Source of the DNA: JACCUZ01 sp038246575
GTDB lineage: Bacteria; Actinomycetota; Actinomycetes; JACCUZ01
DNA: 60,773 nucleotides
Direction of reading: 5' to 3'
Assembly (NCBI GenBank): GCA_038246575.1
Contig: JBBRVU010000007.1
Location: 1 to 60,773, forward strand
Shown: positions 1 through 7,799 of the stretch, in pieces
Position numbering within the stretch: position 1 is the stretch's first letter
How the letters are laid out: each line of letters begins with the position of its first letter
Position numbers and translations under genes: made by a program
Notes under the pieces: model-generated
The model's database searches: none
What the model saw: the letters and a program-made list of their open reading frames with translations, nothing else
Told to the model about the DNA's origin: nothing

Positions 1-204
1 CGCGCCCATGGCGTCCATCTCGTCGCGGATGATCGCCTCGATCTTGCGCAGCACCCGCCAGCCGAGGGGCAACCAGGCGTAGCCGCCGGGGGCGACCCGC
101 CGGATGTAGCCGGCGCGCACGAGCAGCCGGTGGCCCGGCACCTCGGCGTCGGCCGGGTCCTCGCGAAGGGTGCGCAGGAACAGGGTCGACATGCGGAGCA
201 ACAC
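1..204 (-). CDS. proS: Prolyl-tRNA synthetase, N-terminal fragment (runs off the left edge)
   Basis: Charges tRNA-Pro with proline in the cytoplasm. Reading the minus strand from 204 gives a start of the form MLLRMSTLFLRTLRED, followed by residues matching the VPGHRLLVRAGY and PGGYAWLPLG segments typical of the N-terminus of bacterial-type ProS. Only the first 68 codons are inside the window. The GTG at 204 is preferred over the ATG at 192 because GAGGAGT (211-217) sits 6 bases upstream of it and because the family commonly begins with a few residues before RMS. It follows the heliorhodopsin gene on the same strand after a 71-base gap that may hold its own promoter. Confidence 0.9.
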   Translation of the reverse strand, partial: MLLRMSTLFLRTLREDPADAEVPGHRLLVRAGYIRRVAPGGYAWLPLGWRVLRKIEAIIRDEMDAMGA

Positions 205-275
205 GGTGGGACTCCTCGATAGGGGTGTGCGGCGAGGATAACGACCGCGGAGGCCGTTCCGCCCCCCAGTTCTGC

Positions 276-1031
276 TCAGGCCGCGAGCGCGCCCGCGAAC
301 ACCTGCCAGGCCAGGACCGACTTGGCCACCAGGCTTAGCCCGATGTAGACGTACTCGCCGAACAGGTAGTCCCGCCAGCGCCCGACCTGCTTGTACTGCA
401 GGAGCTGGTTCACGGCGAAGATGTTGAAGAAGACGAACAGCGACACGATGATCCCGTAGACGAAACCCGGCGGGCTTGCAGCGCTGGGGTTGCCTGGTGC
501 GACGACGTAGAGCAGGACGGCCAGCCACGGCACGGCGCCGGCGATGCAGCCGAAGATGAACGGCAGCCAGCCACCACCCCCGGGCTCCTCGTAGTGCTCC
601 TGGAGCCAGCCGAACAGGATCATCGAGGCGTTGACGCCGAACAGCGCCAGCAGCGCCGCGGCGTCGCTGATCCCGTTGAGCTGGGCGATCAGCACGATCA
701 TCACAGAGGCGCTGAGGGAGTACTCCAGCCAACGAGCCGGGTTGCGGCGCCGCGCCAGGTTGGCGGTGTACCAGTCGAACACCCCGGGGCTCGCGACCAC
801 CCAGTGGGCAACAGCGGACATGGCGAGGAACGTTGCCACGCCCCATCCGAGCCGGACGTCGTAGAGCGAGGTCAGCTCGGATCCCGAGCCCGGCGGACCG
901 GCGAGGTACGTCGCGGTCACCGGCAGGGCGAAGTCGTTGGACAGCACCAGGACCACGGCCGCCTGCGCGGCATGCACCGCGCCCATGACCACGTTGTACG
1001 CGCGCAGCCGCCGACCATCGCTGTCTGCCAT
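276..1031 (-). CDS. Heliorhodopsin
   Basis: Seven-transmembrane retinal protein of the heliorhodopsin family, which is distinct from type-1 and type-2 rhodopsins and sits in the membrane with inverted topology. The 251-residue length fits the family. Visible hallmarks: SLVAKSVLAWQ in the last helix with Schiff-base Lys237, the RWLEYSLSASVMIVLIAQL third-helix segment with counterion Glu103, plus His19, His76, Glu145 and Ser233. All of these are displaced by exactly four from the numbering I recall for heliorhodopsin 48C12. The ATG at 1031 has only a weak upstream AGGTTGGG. The gene starts 33 bases after the nucleotidyltransferase stop, so co-transcription is possible. No retinal or carotenoid synthesis gene lies in the window. 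Family assignment is near certain; its physiological role is not known from this sequence. Confidence 0.96.
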   Translation of the reverse strand: MADSDGRRLRAYNVVMGAVHAAQAAVVLVLSNDFALPVTATYLAGPPGSGSELTSLYDVRLGWGVATFLAMSAVAHWVVASPGVFDWYTANLARRRNPARWLEYSLSASVMIVLIAQLNGISDAAALLALFGVNASMILFGWLQEHYEEPGGGGWLPFIFGCIAGAVPWLAVLLYVVAPGNPSAASPPGFVYGIIVSLFVFFNIFAVNQLLQYKQVGRWRDYLFGEYVYIGLSLVAKSVLAWQVFAGALAA

Positions 1032-1046
1032 CGACCCAACCTAGCT

Positions 1047-1077
1047 AGGGCGCGTCCCTGCCAGTCAGGGCGCGTCC
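1047..1077. repeat. 11-bp direct repeat, period 20
   Basis: AGGGCGCGTCC occurs at 1047-1057 and again at 1067-1077, and the bases between them are also similar, so this looks like an imperfect 20-bp tandem duplication. It covers the stop codon of the nucleotidyltransferase and the leader of the heliorhodopsin gene. It could be a regulator site or a replication-slippage scar. Confidence 0.6.
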
Positions 1078-1568
1078 TGCCGACGGGCGAGGATCTCCCG
1101 CAGCGTGGGGAGCACGCGTTGGTCCTTGGGTCGGTTGGCCGCCTGCTTGCTACGGATGACGTCCGCGAGACTGGCAACCTGAACCCGCACGCCCAGCAGC
1201 ATCTCCTCGGTGGCATCGCGGACAAGGTCCGGATATCCGTCCGTACCGGGGGGGACGAAGGAGATGTCCAGGATGCCGTGCCTCGTCACGAGGTTCCAGA
1301 CCCCGACATCGCCTAGGGAGTCAGCGTCATGGTTGAAGGCCGACGGCTCGTCGACCCCGGCGGCACGCACCTGGGCACCCAGCTCTCGAAGTGCTTCGGA
1401 GAGTCTGGTCAGATTCTCCCGGGAGCGCTCGGGAGTCACGTCCATGTCCTCGGTGGCAAATGGCGAACCATGCACGACTGCGGCGAGCCCGCCGATGAGC
1501 ACGAAGCGGACCTGATGCCGATCCAGCACCGAGATCATCGCTTCCGCGTCGAGCTCAGGCAGCACCAT
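1065..1568 (-). CDS. Nucleotidyltransferase-fold protein (AbiEii/MNT-like), possible toxin
   Basis: Member of the nucleotidyltransferase superfamily. The segment LIGGLAAVVHGSPFATEDMDV (around residues 24-44) contains the GS motif (34-35) and two spaced acidic residues (Asp41, Asp43) that bind metal and nucleotide in this fold. At 167 residues it is a small single-domain protein. Its ATG at 1568 lies inside the upstream XRE gene with a 14-base overlap, so the two are translationally coupled. An XRE antitoxin with a nucleotidyltransferase toxin is a known toxin-antitoxin arrangement, and that is the likeliest role. The alternative is a modifying enzyme acting on a small molecule or tRNA. The substrate cannot be told from sequence. 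Confidence 0.75.
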   Translation of the reverse strand: MVLPELDAEAMISVLDRHQVRFVLIGGLAAVVHGSPFATEDMDVTPERSRENLTRLSEALRELGAQVRAAGVDEPSAFNHDADSLGDVGVWNLVTRHGILDISFVPPGTDGYPDLVRDATEEMLLGVRVQVASLADVIRSKQAANRPKDQRVLPTLREILARRQDAP

Positions 1569-1920
1569 GCCGAGCCTCCTCGCCGGCGCGTCGTAGGGCC
1601 AGCAGCTGCCGAGCCAGGTGCTGATGACCCTCGATCCGCTCGGTCGGTGTCAGGGCAGCCGACCGCTGGGCTTGGAACAGGTCGGCGTCGTCGCGCTCGA
1701 CGAGCATCACCTCGAGGTCCAGCCCGCAGTGGCGGATCAGCGCCAGCACACTCTCGAAGCTGGGCGAGCTGCGTCCGGTCTCCAGGCGTGCGATCGCGGA
1801 CTGGGTGGTGCCGGCGAGCGCGGCCAGCTCGCTCTGGGTCAGGCCGGCCCGGCGGCGGGCCTCGCGGACGAGGTCGTTCCCGAGCAGGTGCCGAGCGCGC
1901 TTCGACGTGGCCATCCTCAT
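1555..1920 (-). CDS. XRE-family transcriptional regulator, possible antitoxin
   Basis: DNA-binding protein of 121 residues. An XRE/Cro-type helix-turn-helix is clear around residues 17-55 (RRRAGLTQSELAALAGTTQ followed by SAIARLETGRSSPSFESV). The C-terminal part is Arg/Glu-rich and may bind the partner. It heads a two-gene unit with the nucleotidyltransferase. The start is either ATG 1920 or ATG 1914; there is no good ribosome site, so a leaderless message is possible. A 6-bp inverted repeat straddles the start and would fit autoregulation, which is usual for antitoxins. Assignment as an XRE regulator is firm; the antitoxin role is inferred from context. Confidence 0.85.
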   Translation of the reverse strand: MRMATSKRARHLLGNDLVREARRRAGLTQSELAALAGTTQSAIARLETGRSSPSFESVLALIRHCGLDLEVMLVERDDADLFQAQRSAALTPTERIEGHQHLARQLLALRRAGEEARHGAA

Positions 1921-1950
1921 AGCGTACCCGCACTATCGCGTTTCCGCTAT
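1919..1950. promoter_or_regulatory. Candidate XRE operator (6-bp inverted repeat)
   Basis: ATAGCG at 1919-1924 and CGCTAT at 1945-1950 form a perfect inverted repeat with a 20-base spacer. It straddles the start of the XRE gene and fills the 26-base gap after the MFS gene. This is a plausible autoregulatory operator, though the arms are short. Confidence 0.4.
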
Positions 1951-3227
1951 TCTGCTACCACCGCGGGGATCCGGCCCTCCTGGCGCAACGGGGACAGCCA
2001 GGCCACGACGACCGCGACGGCCAGCACAGCGGCCCCGGCCAGCATCCCGGCCCGCGGTCCGGCGACGTGGGACACGACGCCGCCGAGCACTGCGCCGAGC
2101 GGCCAGCCGACGCCGAAAGAGAGCATCCGGCCCGTCGTGTTGACCCGGCTCATCAGCCGCTCCGGGGTCACCTGCTGGCGGTAGGTGATCGAGTTGATGA
2201 CCACGCCCATGTACGCGGCTCCCCAGGCGACCAGGGTCAGGCTGCCCGCGACCCAGTTCGTCGCCAGCGCGGTGAGCGCACAGAGGACCGTCGAGACCGG
2301 GAGTGCCAGCAGAGTGAGCCGGGCCGCCCCGACGCGGCGCACCACCCGAGGGACGAGCAGCGAGGTCACCAGGACACCGACCCCCCAGGCGGAGAAGAGC
2401 ACTCCCAGGCGCCAGTCCCCCTCCCGGACGTCGAGCGACCGGTCGGCCCAGACCACCATCTGGCCGACGAACGCACCGCCGGCGACCGACTGGGCCGCGC
2501 CGACGATCGTCATGCTGCGCACCGTGAGGTGACCCCAGAGGAAGTGCAGTCCTTCGCGCACGTCGGCGACCAGCGCGCTCCGGGAGAGCCGGTCGGTTGG
2601 TCGCCGGTCCGGATCGTTGAGCGGTCGGACCAGAGCCCGGAGGAACAGCGCGGATGCGATGTAGCTGACGGAGTCGACGGCAATGAGCGAGGCGCCGTCG
2701 ACGAACGCGAGCATCGCGCCGGCGAGCAGCGGCACGGTCGTCTCGAGCAGGGTGCTCGTCGACCAGATCGCGCTGTTGGCCTCGGCGATCCGGTCGCGGC
2801 CGACCAGGGTGGGGACCGCACCGAAGTCAGCGGCATCGAAGAACACGAACAGCGCTGGCACCACGAAGGCCGCCACCATCAGGTGCGGCACGGTGAGCGC
2901 ACCGAGCCAGGACGCCAGCGGGATGGTCGCCAGCACCGCGGCGTTGACCAGATCGGCCGTGACCATCAGCCGCTTGCGGTCGAACCGGTCTGCCAGGGCT
3001 CCTGCCGGCAGACCGAACATGAGGTAGGGCACCGCCTCCAGCGCTGCCACCAGCGACGTCAGCAGTGCGGAGCCGGACAGCGAGTAGACGACGACCGGGA
3101 GCGCGACGAAGGTCACCGAGGTCCCGGCGAGCGAGATCAGCCGCGCGGTCAGGAAGCGCCGGAAGTCCGGGTCGTCGCGCAGCCGGGTGTTCGCGGCGCC
3201 AACGGCCGCGGCGATGTCGTCGCTCAC
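1947..3227 (-). CDS. MFS exporter (MFS_3 / EntS-like)
   Basis: Major facilitator superfamily transporter of 426 residues with about 12 hydrophobic segments. The N-terminal pattern FLTARLISLAGTSVTFVALP, followed by GLPAGALADRFDRKRLM (the MFS loop 2-3 signature with the basic and Asp residues), matches the drug or siderophore exporter branch. The GTG at 3227 was chosen because it overlaps the stop of the preceding ABC gene by four bases (GTGA) and begins just before the first helix. The reading frame is open further upstream but would then run deep into the ABC gene. The coupling suggests it acts with the two ABC subunits in exporting a common or related compound. The substrate is unknown. Confidence 0.85.
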   Translation of the reverse strand: MSDDIAAAVGAANTRLRDDPDFRRFLTARLISLAGTSVTFVALPVVVYSLSGSALLTSLVAALEAVPYLMFGLPAGALADRFDRKRLMVTADLVNAAVLATIPLASWLGALTVPHLMVAAFVVPALFVFFDAADFGAVPTLVGRDRIAEANSAIWSTSTLLETTVPLLAGAMLAFVDGASLIAVDSVSYIASALFLRALVRPLNDPDRRPTDRLSRSALVADVREGLHFLWGHLTVRSMTIVGAAQSVAGGAFVGQMVVWADRSLDVREGDWRLGVLFSAWGVGVLVTSLLVPRVVRRVGAARLTLLALPVSTVLCALTALATNWVAGSLTLVAWGAAYMGVVINSITYRQQVTPERLMSRVNTTGRMLSFGVGWPLGAVLGGVVSHVAGPRAGMLAGAAVLAVAVVVAWLSPLRQEGRIPAVVAE

Positions 3228-5053
3228 CGGAACGCCGCGGCCTGGATGGCGTACAGCTCGGCGTAGCGCCCTTTCCGGCCCACGAGCTCGTCGTGGCTGC
3301 CGACCTCGACCACCCGCGCACCGTCGAGGACGACGATGAGGTCGGCCATCCGGACCGTCGAGAACCGGTGCGACACCAGGACGGTGATCCGGCCGTCGGC
3401 CGCCTGGTCGCGCGACGCGGCGGCGAAGCGCTCGAACAAGGCGTGCTCTGTCTCGGCATCCAGCGCGGCCGTCGGCTCGTCCAACAGCAGCACGAGCGGT
3501 TCGTCGCGCATGAACCCGCGGGCCAGGGCCAGCTTCTGCCACTGCCCGAAGGACACCTCGACGCCGTCGTCCCACGTCGGTCCCAGCTGGGTGTCGAGGC
3601 CGTGGGCGAGCCCGTCGACAACGTCGACGGCACCGGCGCGTTCGACGGCGACACCGGTCGCAGTCCGGTCGCCGAGACGGGTGAGCTCGCCCACGCTCAC
3701 GCTGTCGAGCGCGCGGAACTCGAACCGGAAGAAGTCCTGGAAGGCCCCCGCGAGCCGGGACCGCCAGGCGGGCATGTCGATGGTGGCGAGGTCAACGCCA
3801 TCAACCTCGATCCGACCGCTGTCGGGGGCGTACATCCGCGCGATCAGCTTGACCAACGTGGTCTTGCCCGCGCCGTTCTCGCCGACCACCGCCACCACCG
3901 ACCCCGCCGGCAGCACGAGATCGACGTCGTCGAGCACCACCCGGTCGGTGCCCGGGTAGCGGAAGGACACGTGGTCGAACCGGATGCCCGACACCAGCCG
4001 CTCCGGCGGCTCACCGTCGGCGTCGGCCTCGGCGGCTGCGGCGTAGTCCTCGAGCCAGATCAGCCGTCGAGAGATGTCCAGCCAGATCGTGCGCAGGAAG
4101 CCCAGCTCGCCGACGGCAGCGCCGATGAACTGCGAGAGCTGGCTGCCCACCACCAGCACCAGCACCACCTGACCCGCCGTCGCATCGAGGCCGGTGGCGG
4201 TGAACACGACCGCACCGACGTAGCCGAGCCCGAAGATGGCCCAGGCCAGCGAACCCCACAGCGCGGTGCCCCAGCGCGCCGCGCTGATCGGCCGGTAGAC
4301 CTGCCGCCACGCCTCGCGGCGCGCTTCGGCCAGCGCCGAGCCGTTGCCGGTGACCCGCAGCTCCTTGCCGGGCGCCGCCGTGGTGCCGAGCTGGAAGAGG
4401 TGGCGGGCGCGCCGCTCGTAGGGCGCCGTGCGGTCCTGCACCGCCCGCTCCACACCGGGGCGCCAGGTCGCCGCCACCACGGTCGGCACGGCGAAGAGCA
4501 CCAGCAGGGCCAGCGCCGGGTGGACCCGCGTCACCAGCAGGACGACAACGATGCCGAGTCGCAGCACCCACCCCAGCGTCGAGAACAGGGACATGAACAG
4601 GTGGTCGAGGCCGAAGGTGTTGCGGCGCAGCACCTCGAGGCGGTCCAGGTGCTCCCGACGCTCCTGGTGCGAGATCGTCGCGACAGTGGCGTGCAACCGC
4701 GCGACGTGCGCCTCCATGGCGATGCTGACGCGGTCACGGAAGCGTCGGCTGACCCGGTCGAAGACCACCTCCAACCACCACAGCATCGTGGCCGACAGCG
4801 CGAGACCGGACGCGGCGAGGTAGACCTCGGTGCGGGCACCCTTCTGCACGCCGTCGACGAGCAGCGCGAGCCACAGCCCGACCAGCGACTGCGGCAGGGC
4901 GACCGCCAGCGTCATCAGCAGGGACGTCGCGAGCAGCCGTGGCTCGATGGAGTACGCGAGCTTCACCATCCGCCACAGGGACTGCAGCGGCGGTGGCAGA
5001 GCGAGCTCGTCCTGCTCGTCGATGCCGGTCTCGCGCCGGTCAGAGTGAGTCAT
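3224..5053 (-). CDS. ABC exporter, fused permease-ATPase, second half-transporter
   Basis: A 609-residue half-transporter with an N-terminal membrane domain and a C-terminal ATPase. The ATPase has Walker A GENGAGKTT, Walker B LVLLLDEPT with catalytic Glu, and H-loop SHRFS. The signature motif is VSFGQ instead of LSGGQ, a degenerate form that typifies one subunit of an asymmetric heterodimer. The ATG at 5053 starts 14 bases inside the preceding ABC gene. An in-frame extension upstream to 5131 is rejected because it would overlap that gene much more. Its partner is the gene at 5040-6842, and the MFS exporter follows with a 4-base overlap. Substrate unknown; a peptide, lipid or drug is likely. 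Confidence 0.88.
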   Translation of the reverse strand: MTHSDRRETGIDEQDELALPPPLQSLWRMVKLAYSIEPRLLATSLLMTLAVALPQSLVGLWLALLVDGVQKGARTEVYLAASGLALSATMLWWLEVVFDRVSRRFRDRVSIAMEAHVARLHATVATISHQERREHLDRLEVLRRNTFGLDHLFMSLFSTLGWVLRLGIVVVLLVTRVHPALALLVLFAVPTVVAATWRPGVERAVQDRTAPYERRARHLFQLGTTAAPGKELRVTGNGSALAEARREAWRQVYRPISAARWGTALWGSLAWAIFGLGYVGAVVFTATGLDATAGQVVLVLVVGSQLSQFIGAAVGELGFLRTIWLDISRRLIWLEDYAAAAEADADGEPPERLVSGIRFDHVSFRYPGTDRVVLDDVDLVLPAGSVVAVVGENGAGKTTLVKLIARMYAPDSGRIEVDGVDLATIDMPAWRSRLAGAFQDFFRFEFRALDSVSVGELTRLGDRTATGVAVERAGAVDVVDGLAHGLDTQLGPTWDDGVEVSFGQWQKLALARGFMRDEPLVLLLDEPTAALDAETEHALFERFAAASRDQAADGRITVLVSHRFSTVRMADLIVVLDGARVVEVGSHDELVGRKGRYAELYAIQAAAFR

Positions 5054-6842
5054 AGACGACCTCCTCGCCTTGCTCGTCGACCTCGACGAAGCGCGCAGCC
5101 TGCAAGCTGAACATCGTGCAGTAGCGGCCACCGAGACTCATCAGCTCGTCGTGGGTCCCGAGCTCGACCACCCGCCCGTCCTCGAGCACGCAGATGCGGT
5201 CGACCTGACGCACCGTCGAGAACCGGTGCGACACCAGGATCGTGGTCACCTGCCGTGTCGCGTCCAGGACCCGGCGGAAGATCTCCGCCTCGCCGCGCAC
5301 ATCGAGCTGTGCGGTCGGCTCGTCGAGCAGCACCACTCCGGCACCTTGGTAGACCGCGGCCAGCGCTCGGGCGACGGCGACGCGCTGCCACTGACCGCCG
5401 GAGAGCTCCGTCCCCCCGTCGAAGCCCCGGGCCAGCACGGTGTCGAGCTCGGCGAGATCACTGCCACCGGCCCCGGCCAGCGCCGACCGCACGACGTCCT
5501 CATCAGCACCGAGTGGCGCCACGTTGTCCCGCAAGGACAGCTCGTAGCGCACGTAGTCCTGGAACACCGCCGTCACCCGCGCGCGATGGTCGTCGACGGG
5601 GAGGTCGCGGATGTCGACGCCGTCGACCTCCACGGCGCCGTGCTGCGGGTCGTAGAGCCGGCACAGCAGCTTGGCCAGCGTCGTCTTGCCCGCGCCGTTG
5701 ACCCCGACGATCGCCATCGAGGTGCCGGCGGGGATCGTCAGGTCGAAGTGCTCCAGGACCGGCCGGTCGCTGGTCGGGTAGCCGAAGGTCACGTCACGGA
5801 AGCGCACCTCGCTCGCCACCGCGTCGGGCACGGTGCGGTTGCCGGAGGCCAGCGCTCCGGCCGCTGCCATGGCGGCGGGCAGCCGCAGCACCGCGGCCGC
5901 GGGCGCGGCTGCCGTGTCCATGGCCCAGCTCAGCCCGCCGAAAGCCAGAGCGCTGACCCCGATCGCGGTCTGCAGGTACGTCGTCGCGGCGCCGAGCCCG
6001 ACGCGTCCATCGGCCACGGCCGCGGCAAGTGCGCCGAAGACGAGCACGTTGCCGGCCAGCACGATAGCCAGTGCACCCAGCATCGGCCGCTCGCGCAGCC
6101 GGGTGGCTTCCCACTGCAGGTCGTAGAGCCGGGTCCGTCGAGTGGTGAACAGCTCCACGACCCAGCCCGCGAGCCCGAACAGTCGCAGCTCCTTGGCCGC
6201 CGGTGGCTCTACCGCAAGGGTGTAGGCATAGCTGGCGTGCCGCTGCGCCTTGCGGACCTCGTCGGTGTTGCGGTCCCGCCACACCCCGCTCTCCCGCAGC
6301 AGCCAGTGGGTGGAGCCCCACACCGCCACCAGGACGAGCGGCGCCCACCAGGTGAACGCGAACAGGACGATGGCCGACACAGCGCCAGCGACGAGCTGCA
6401 CCAGTCCACTGGCGATGAAGTCCATCGCAACGAACAGCGGAGGGCCGTTCATCCCGAGGTCGAACTCACGGGCCATCGACAGGTCCTCGCTGAGCTCCGG
6501 GCTCTCGAGGTGGGCCATCCCCGGCGGGGCGACCGCGGCGACCATGATCTGGTCGCTGAGCCACTCCGAGGTCCGGGCGCCGAGGATGGCGCTGACCGCC
6601 TGCTGGAACGGGTTGAGCACCTGGAAGAGCACGAAGACCACGCCGACGAACACCAGCGGCGCAGTCAGCGAGCTCCCCGCCTTGACGGCTCCGACGAGGA
6701 CCCCGGTGGCGACGGCGAGCAGCGCGGGCATCGACCCGCGCAGCACCAGGAGGACCCACCAGGTCGTCGCCAGAGTCGGGGAGGCTCGAAAGAGCACCCC
6801 GAAGAACTTCCGTTCCGGCCGGTCACGCCACCGCTGCAGCAT
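5040..6842 (-). CDS. ABC exporter, fused permease-ATPase, first half-transporter
   Basis: A 600-residue half-transporter with hydrophobic segments in the first 300 residues, then an ATPase with Walker A GVNGAGKTT, canonical signature LSGGQ, Walker B VVLLDEPT and H-loop SHRFS. It therefore carries the consensus signature that the downstream subunit lacks, as expected for a heterodimeric exporter. The ATG at 6842 is preceded by GGGGAGGAGAGGG, a strong ribosome site. It heads the ABC-ABC-MFS operon. No biosynthetic genes for an obvious cargo lie nearby, so self-protection or lipid export remain equal options. Confidence 0.88.
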   Translation of the reverse strand: MLQRWRDRPERKFFGVLFRASPTLATTWWVLLVLRGSMPALLAVATGVLVGAVKAGSSLTAPLVFVGVVFVLFQVLNPFQQAVSAILGARTSEWLSDQIMVAAVAPPGMAHLESPELSEDLSMAREFDLGMNGPPLFVAMDFIASGLVQLVAGAVSAIVLFAFTWWAPLVLVAVWGSTHWLLRESGVWRDRNTDEVRKAQRHASYAYTLAVEPPAAKELRLFGLAGWVVELFTTRRTRLYDLQWEATRLRERPMLGALAIVLAGNVLVFGALAAAVADGRVGLGAATTYLQTAIGVSALAFGGLSWAMDTAAAPAAAVLRLPAAMAAAGALASGNRTVPDAVASEVRFRDVTFGYPTSDRPVLEHFDLTIPAGTSMAIVGVNGAGKTTLAKLLCRLYDPQHGAVEVDGVDIRDLPVDDHRARVTAVFQDYVRYELSLRDNVAPLGADEDVVRSALAGAGGSDLAELDTVLARGFDGGTELSGGQWQRVAVARALAAVYQGAGVVLLDEPTAQLDVRGEAEIFRRVLDATRQVTTILVSHRFSTVRQVDRICVLEDGRVVELGTHDELMSLGGRYCTMFSLQAARFVEVDEQGEEVVYDSL

Positions 6843-6876
6843 CCCTCTCCTCCCCGACGGGCAGCGGCCATTCTGC

Positions 6877-6898
6877 GCCAGACCACCGACCGTCTGGC
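6877..6898 (-). terminator. Hairpin between GNAT gene and ABC operon
   Basis: GCCAGAC (6877-6883) and GTCTGGC (6892-6898) form a perfect 7-bp stem with an 8-base loop in the 85-base gap after the GNAT stop. There is no T-run. It is a plausible terminator for the dxr-rip1-ispG-GNAT unit or a control element for the ABC operon. Confidence 0.4.
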
Positions 6899-6927
6899 CA
6901 CCCAGGTCCGCGAGTCAGATCTGCGGG

Positions 6928-7770
6928 TCAGAACAGGACGGACATGAACGTGCCACGGTCGACGAAGCCGACCCGGTGGTAGCTGCGGCGGGCCGCGTCG
7001 TTGTAGTCGTTGACGTACAGGCTCACGACCGGAGCGATATCGCGCTGGGACGCGGCCACCACGGCCGCCATGCCCGGCGCCGACATCCCCTGGCCGCGCA
7101 GCTCCGGTGGCACCCAGACCCCCTGCACCTGGCAGGCCGCAGAGGTCACCGACCCGATCTCGGCCTTGAAGACGACCCGGCCGTCCTCGATCCGGGCGAA
7201 GGCGCGGCCCTGCCGGATCAGCTCGGCGACCCGGTTGCGATACGACGCGCCACCGTCCGCTGCGACCGGCGAGATCCCGACCTCCTCGGTGAACATCGCC
7301 ACGCAGGCGGGCACCAGTACGTCGAGCTCGTCCGGGCGAACCCGGCGCACCAGGGGATCCGGCTCGATGGCAGGGGCGCGTTCGATGATCATCAGTGGCT
7401 GCCGGGCCCGGACCTCACGGGCCGGTCCCCAGCTCGGCTCCAGGTGCTCCCACATCACCGACACCGCTGCCTGCTCACCCACGATCGAGGCGCAGCGGCG
7501 CCCTTGTCTCCTGGCGCGGTCGGCGAAGGCCAGCACGGCCTCCGGGCCGGCCTGGACCGGCACCAGGTTGGCCCCCGCGTGGCAGAGGGCGTCGACACGC
7601 CCGTCGACGACATGGGCCCACATCTCCCCGCCGATGCGTCCGGGGTCGAGCCCGACCGCCTCGACCCGGGCGGCGACGAAGACGTCGACCACCGGATCGC
7701 GCGCGAGCACCTCGCGGGCCGCGGGCAGATCCTGGTCCCGCAGGACGCGAAGGGCAGTGGTGCGCAGCAA
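6928..7770 (-). CDS. GNAT-family N-acetyltransferase (DUF4081 + GNAT)
   Basis: A 280-residue acetyltransferase conserved next to ispG in actinobacteria (the M. tuberculosis Rv2867c position). The N-terminal half (RVLRDQDLPAAREVLARDPV and GRIGGEMWAHV) is the DUF4081 region; the C-terminal half has the acetyl-CoA-binding segment QGVWVPPELRGQGMSAPGM and the closing NDYNDAARRSYHRVGF. The TTG at 7770 was chosen because AGGGAGG lies 5-6 bases upstream and the homologous N-terminus (MLRTT) begins there. A GTG at 7803 that overlaps the ispG stop is an alternative. The acceptor substrate is unknown. Confidence 0.85.
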   Translation of the reverse strand: MLRTTALRVLRDQDLPAAREVLARDPVVDVFVAARVEAVGLDPGRIGGEMWAHVVDGRVDALCHAGANLVPVQAGPEAVLAFADRARRQGRRCASIVGEQAAVSVMWEHLEPSWGPAREVRARQPLMIIERAPAIEPDPLVRRVRPDELDVLVPACVAMFTEEVGISPVAADGGASYRNRVAELIRQGRAFARIEDGRVVFKAEIGSVTSAACQVQGVWVPPELRGQGMSAPGMAAVVAASQRDIAPVVSLYVNDYNDAARRSYHRVGFVDRGTFMSVLF

Positions 7771-7799
7771 TGCGTCCTCCCTGCAGTCCGCCACCCGGG

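Noticed and set aside
276..1031. Possible proton-pumping type-1 rhodopsin
   Set aside because: The third helix lacks the Asp-Thr-Asp type pattern of pumps, and the residue set fits heliorhodopsin instead.
3065..5110. 681-codon open frame on the plus strand opposite the ABC gene
   Set aside because: Its product is Arg/His/Gln/Pro-rich low-complexity sequence with no domain, and the opposite strand carries complete ABC motifs. Long antisense frames are expected at this GC content.
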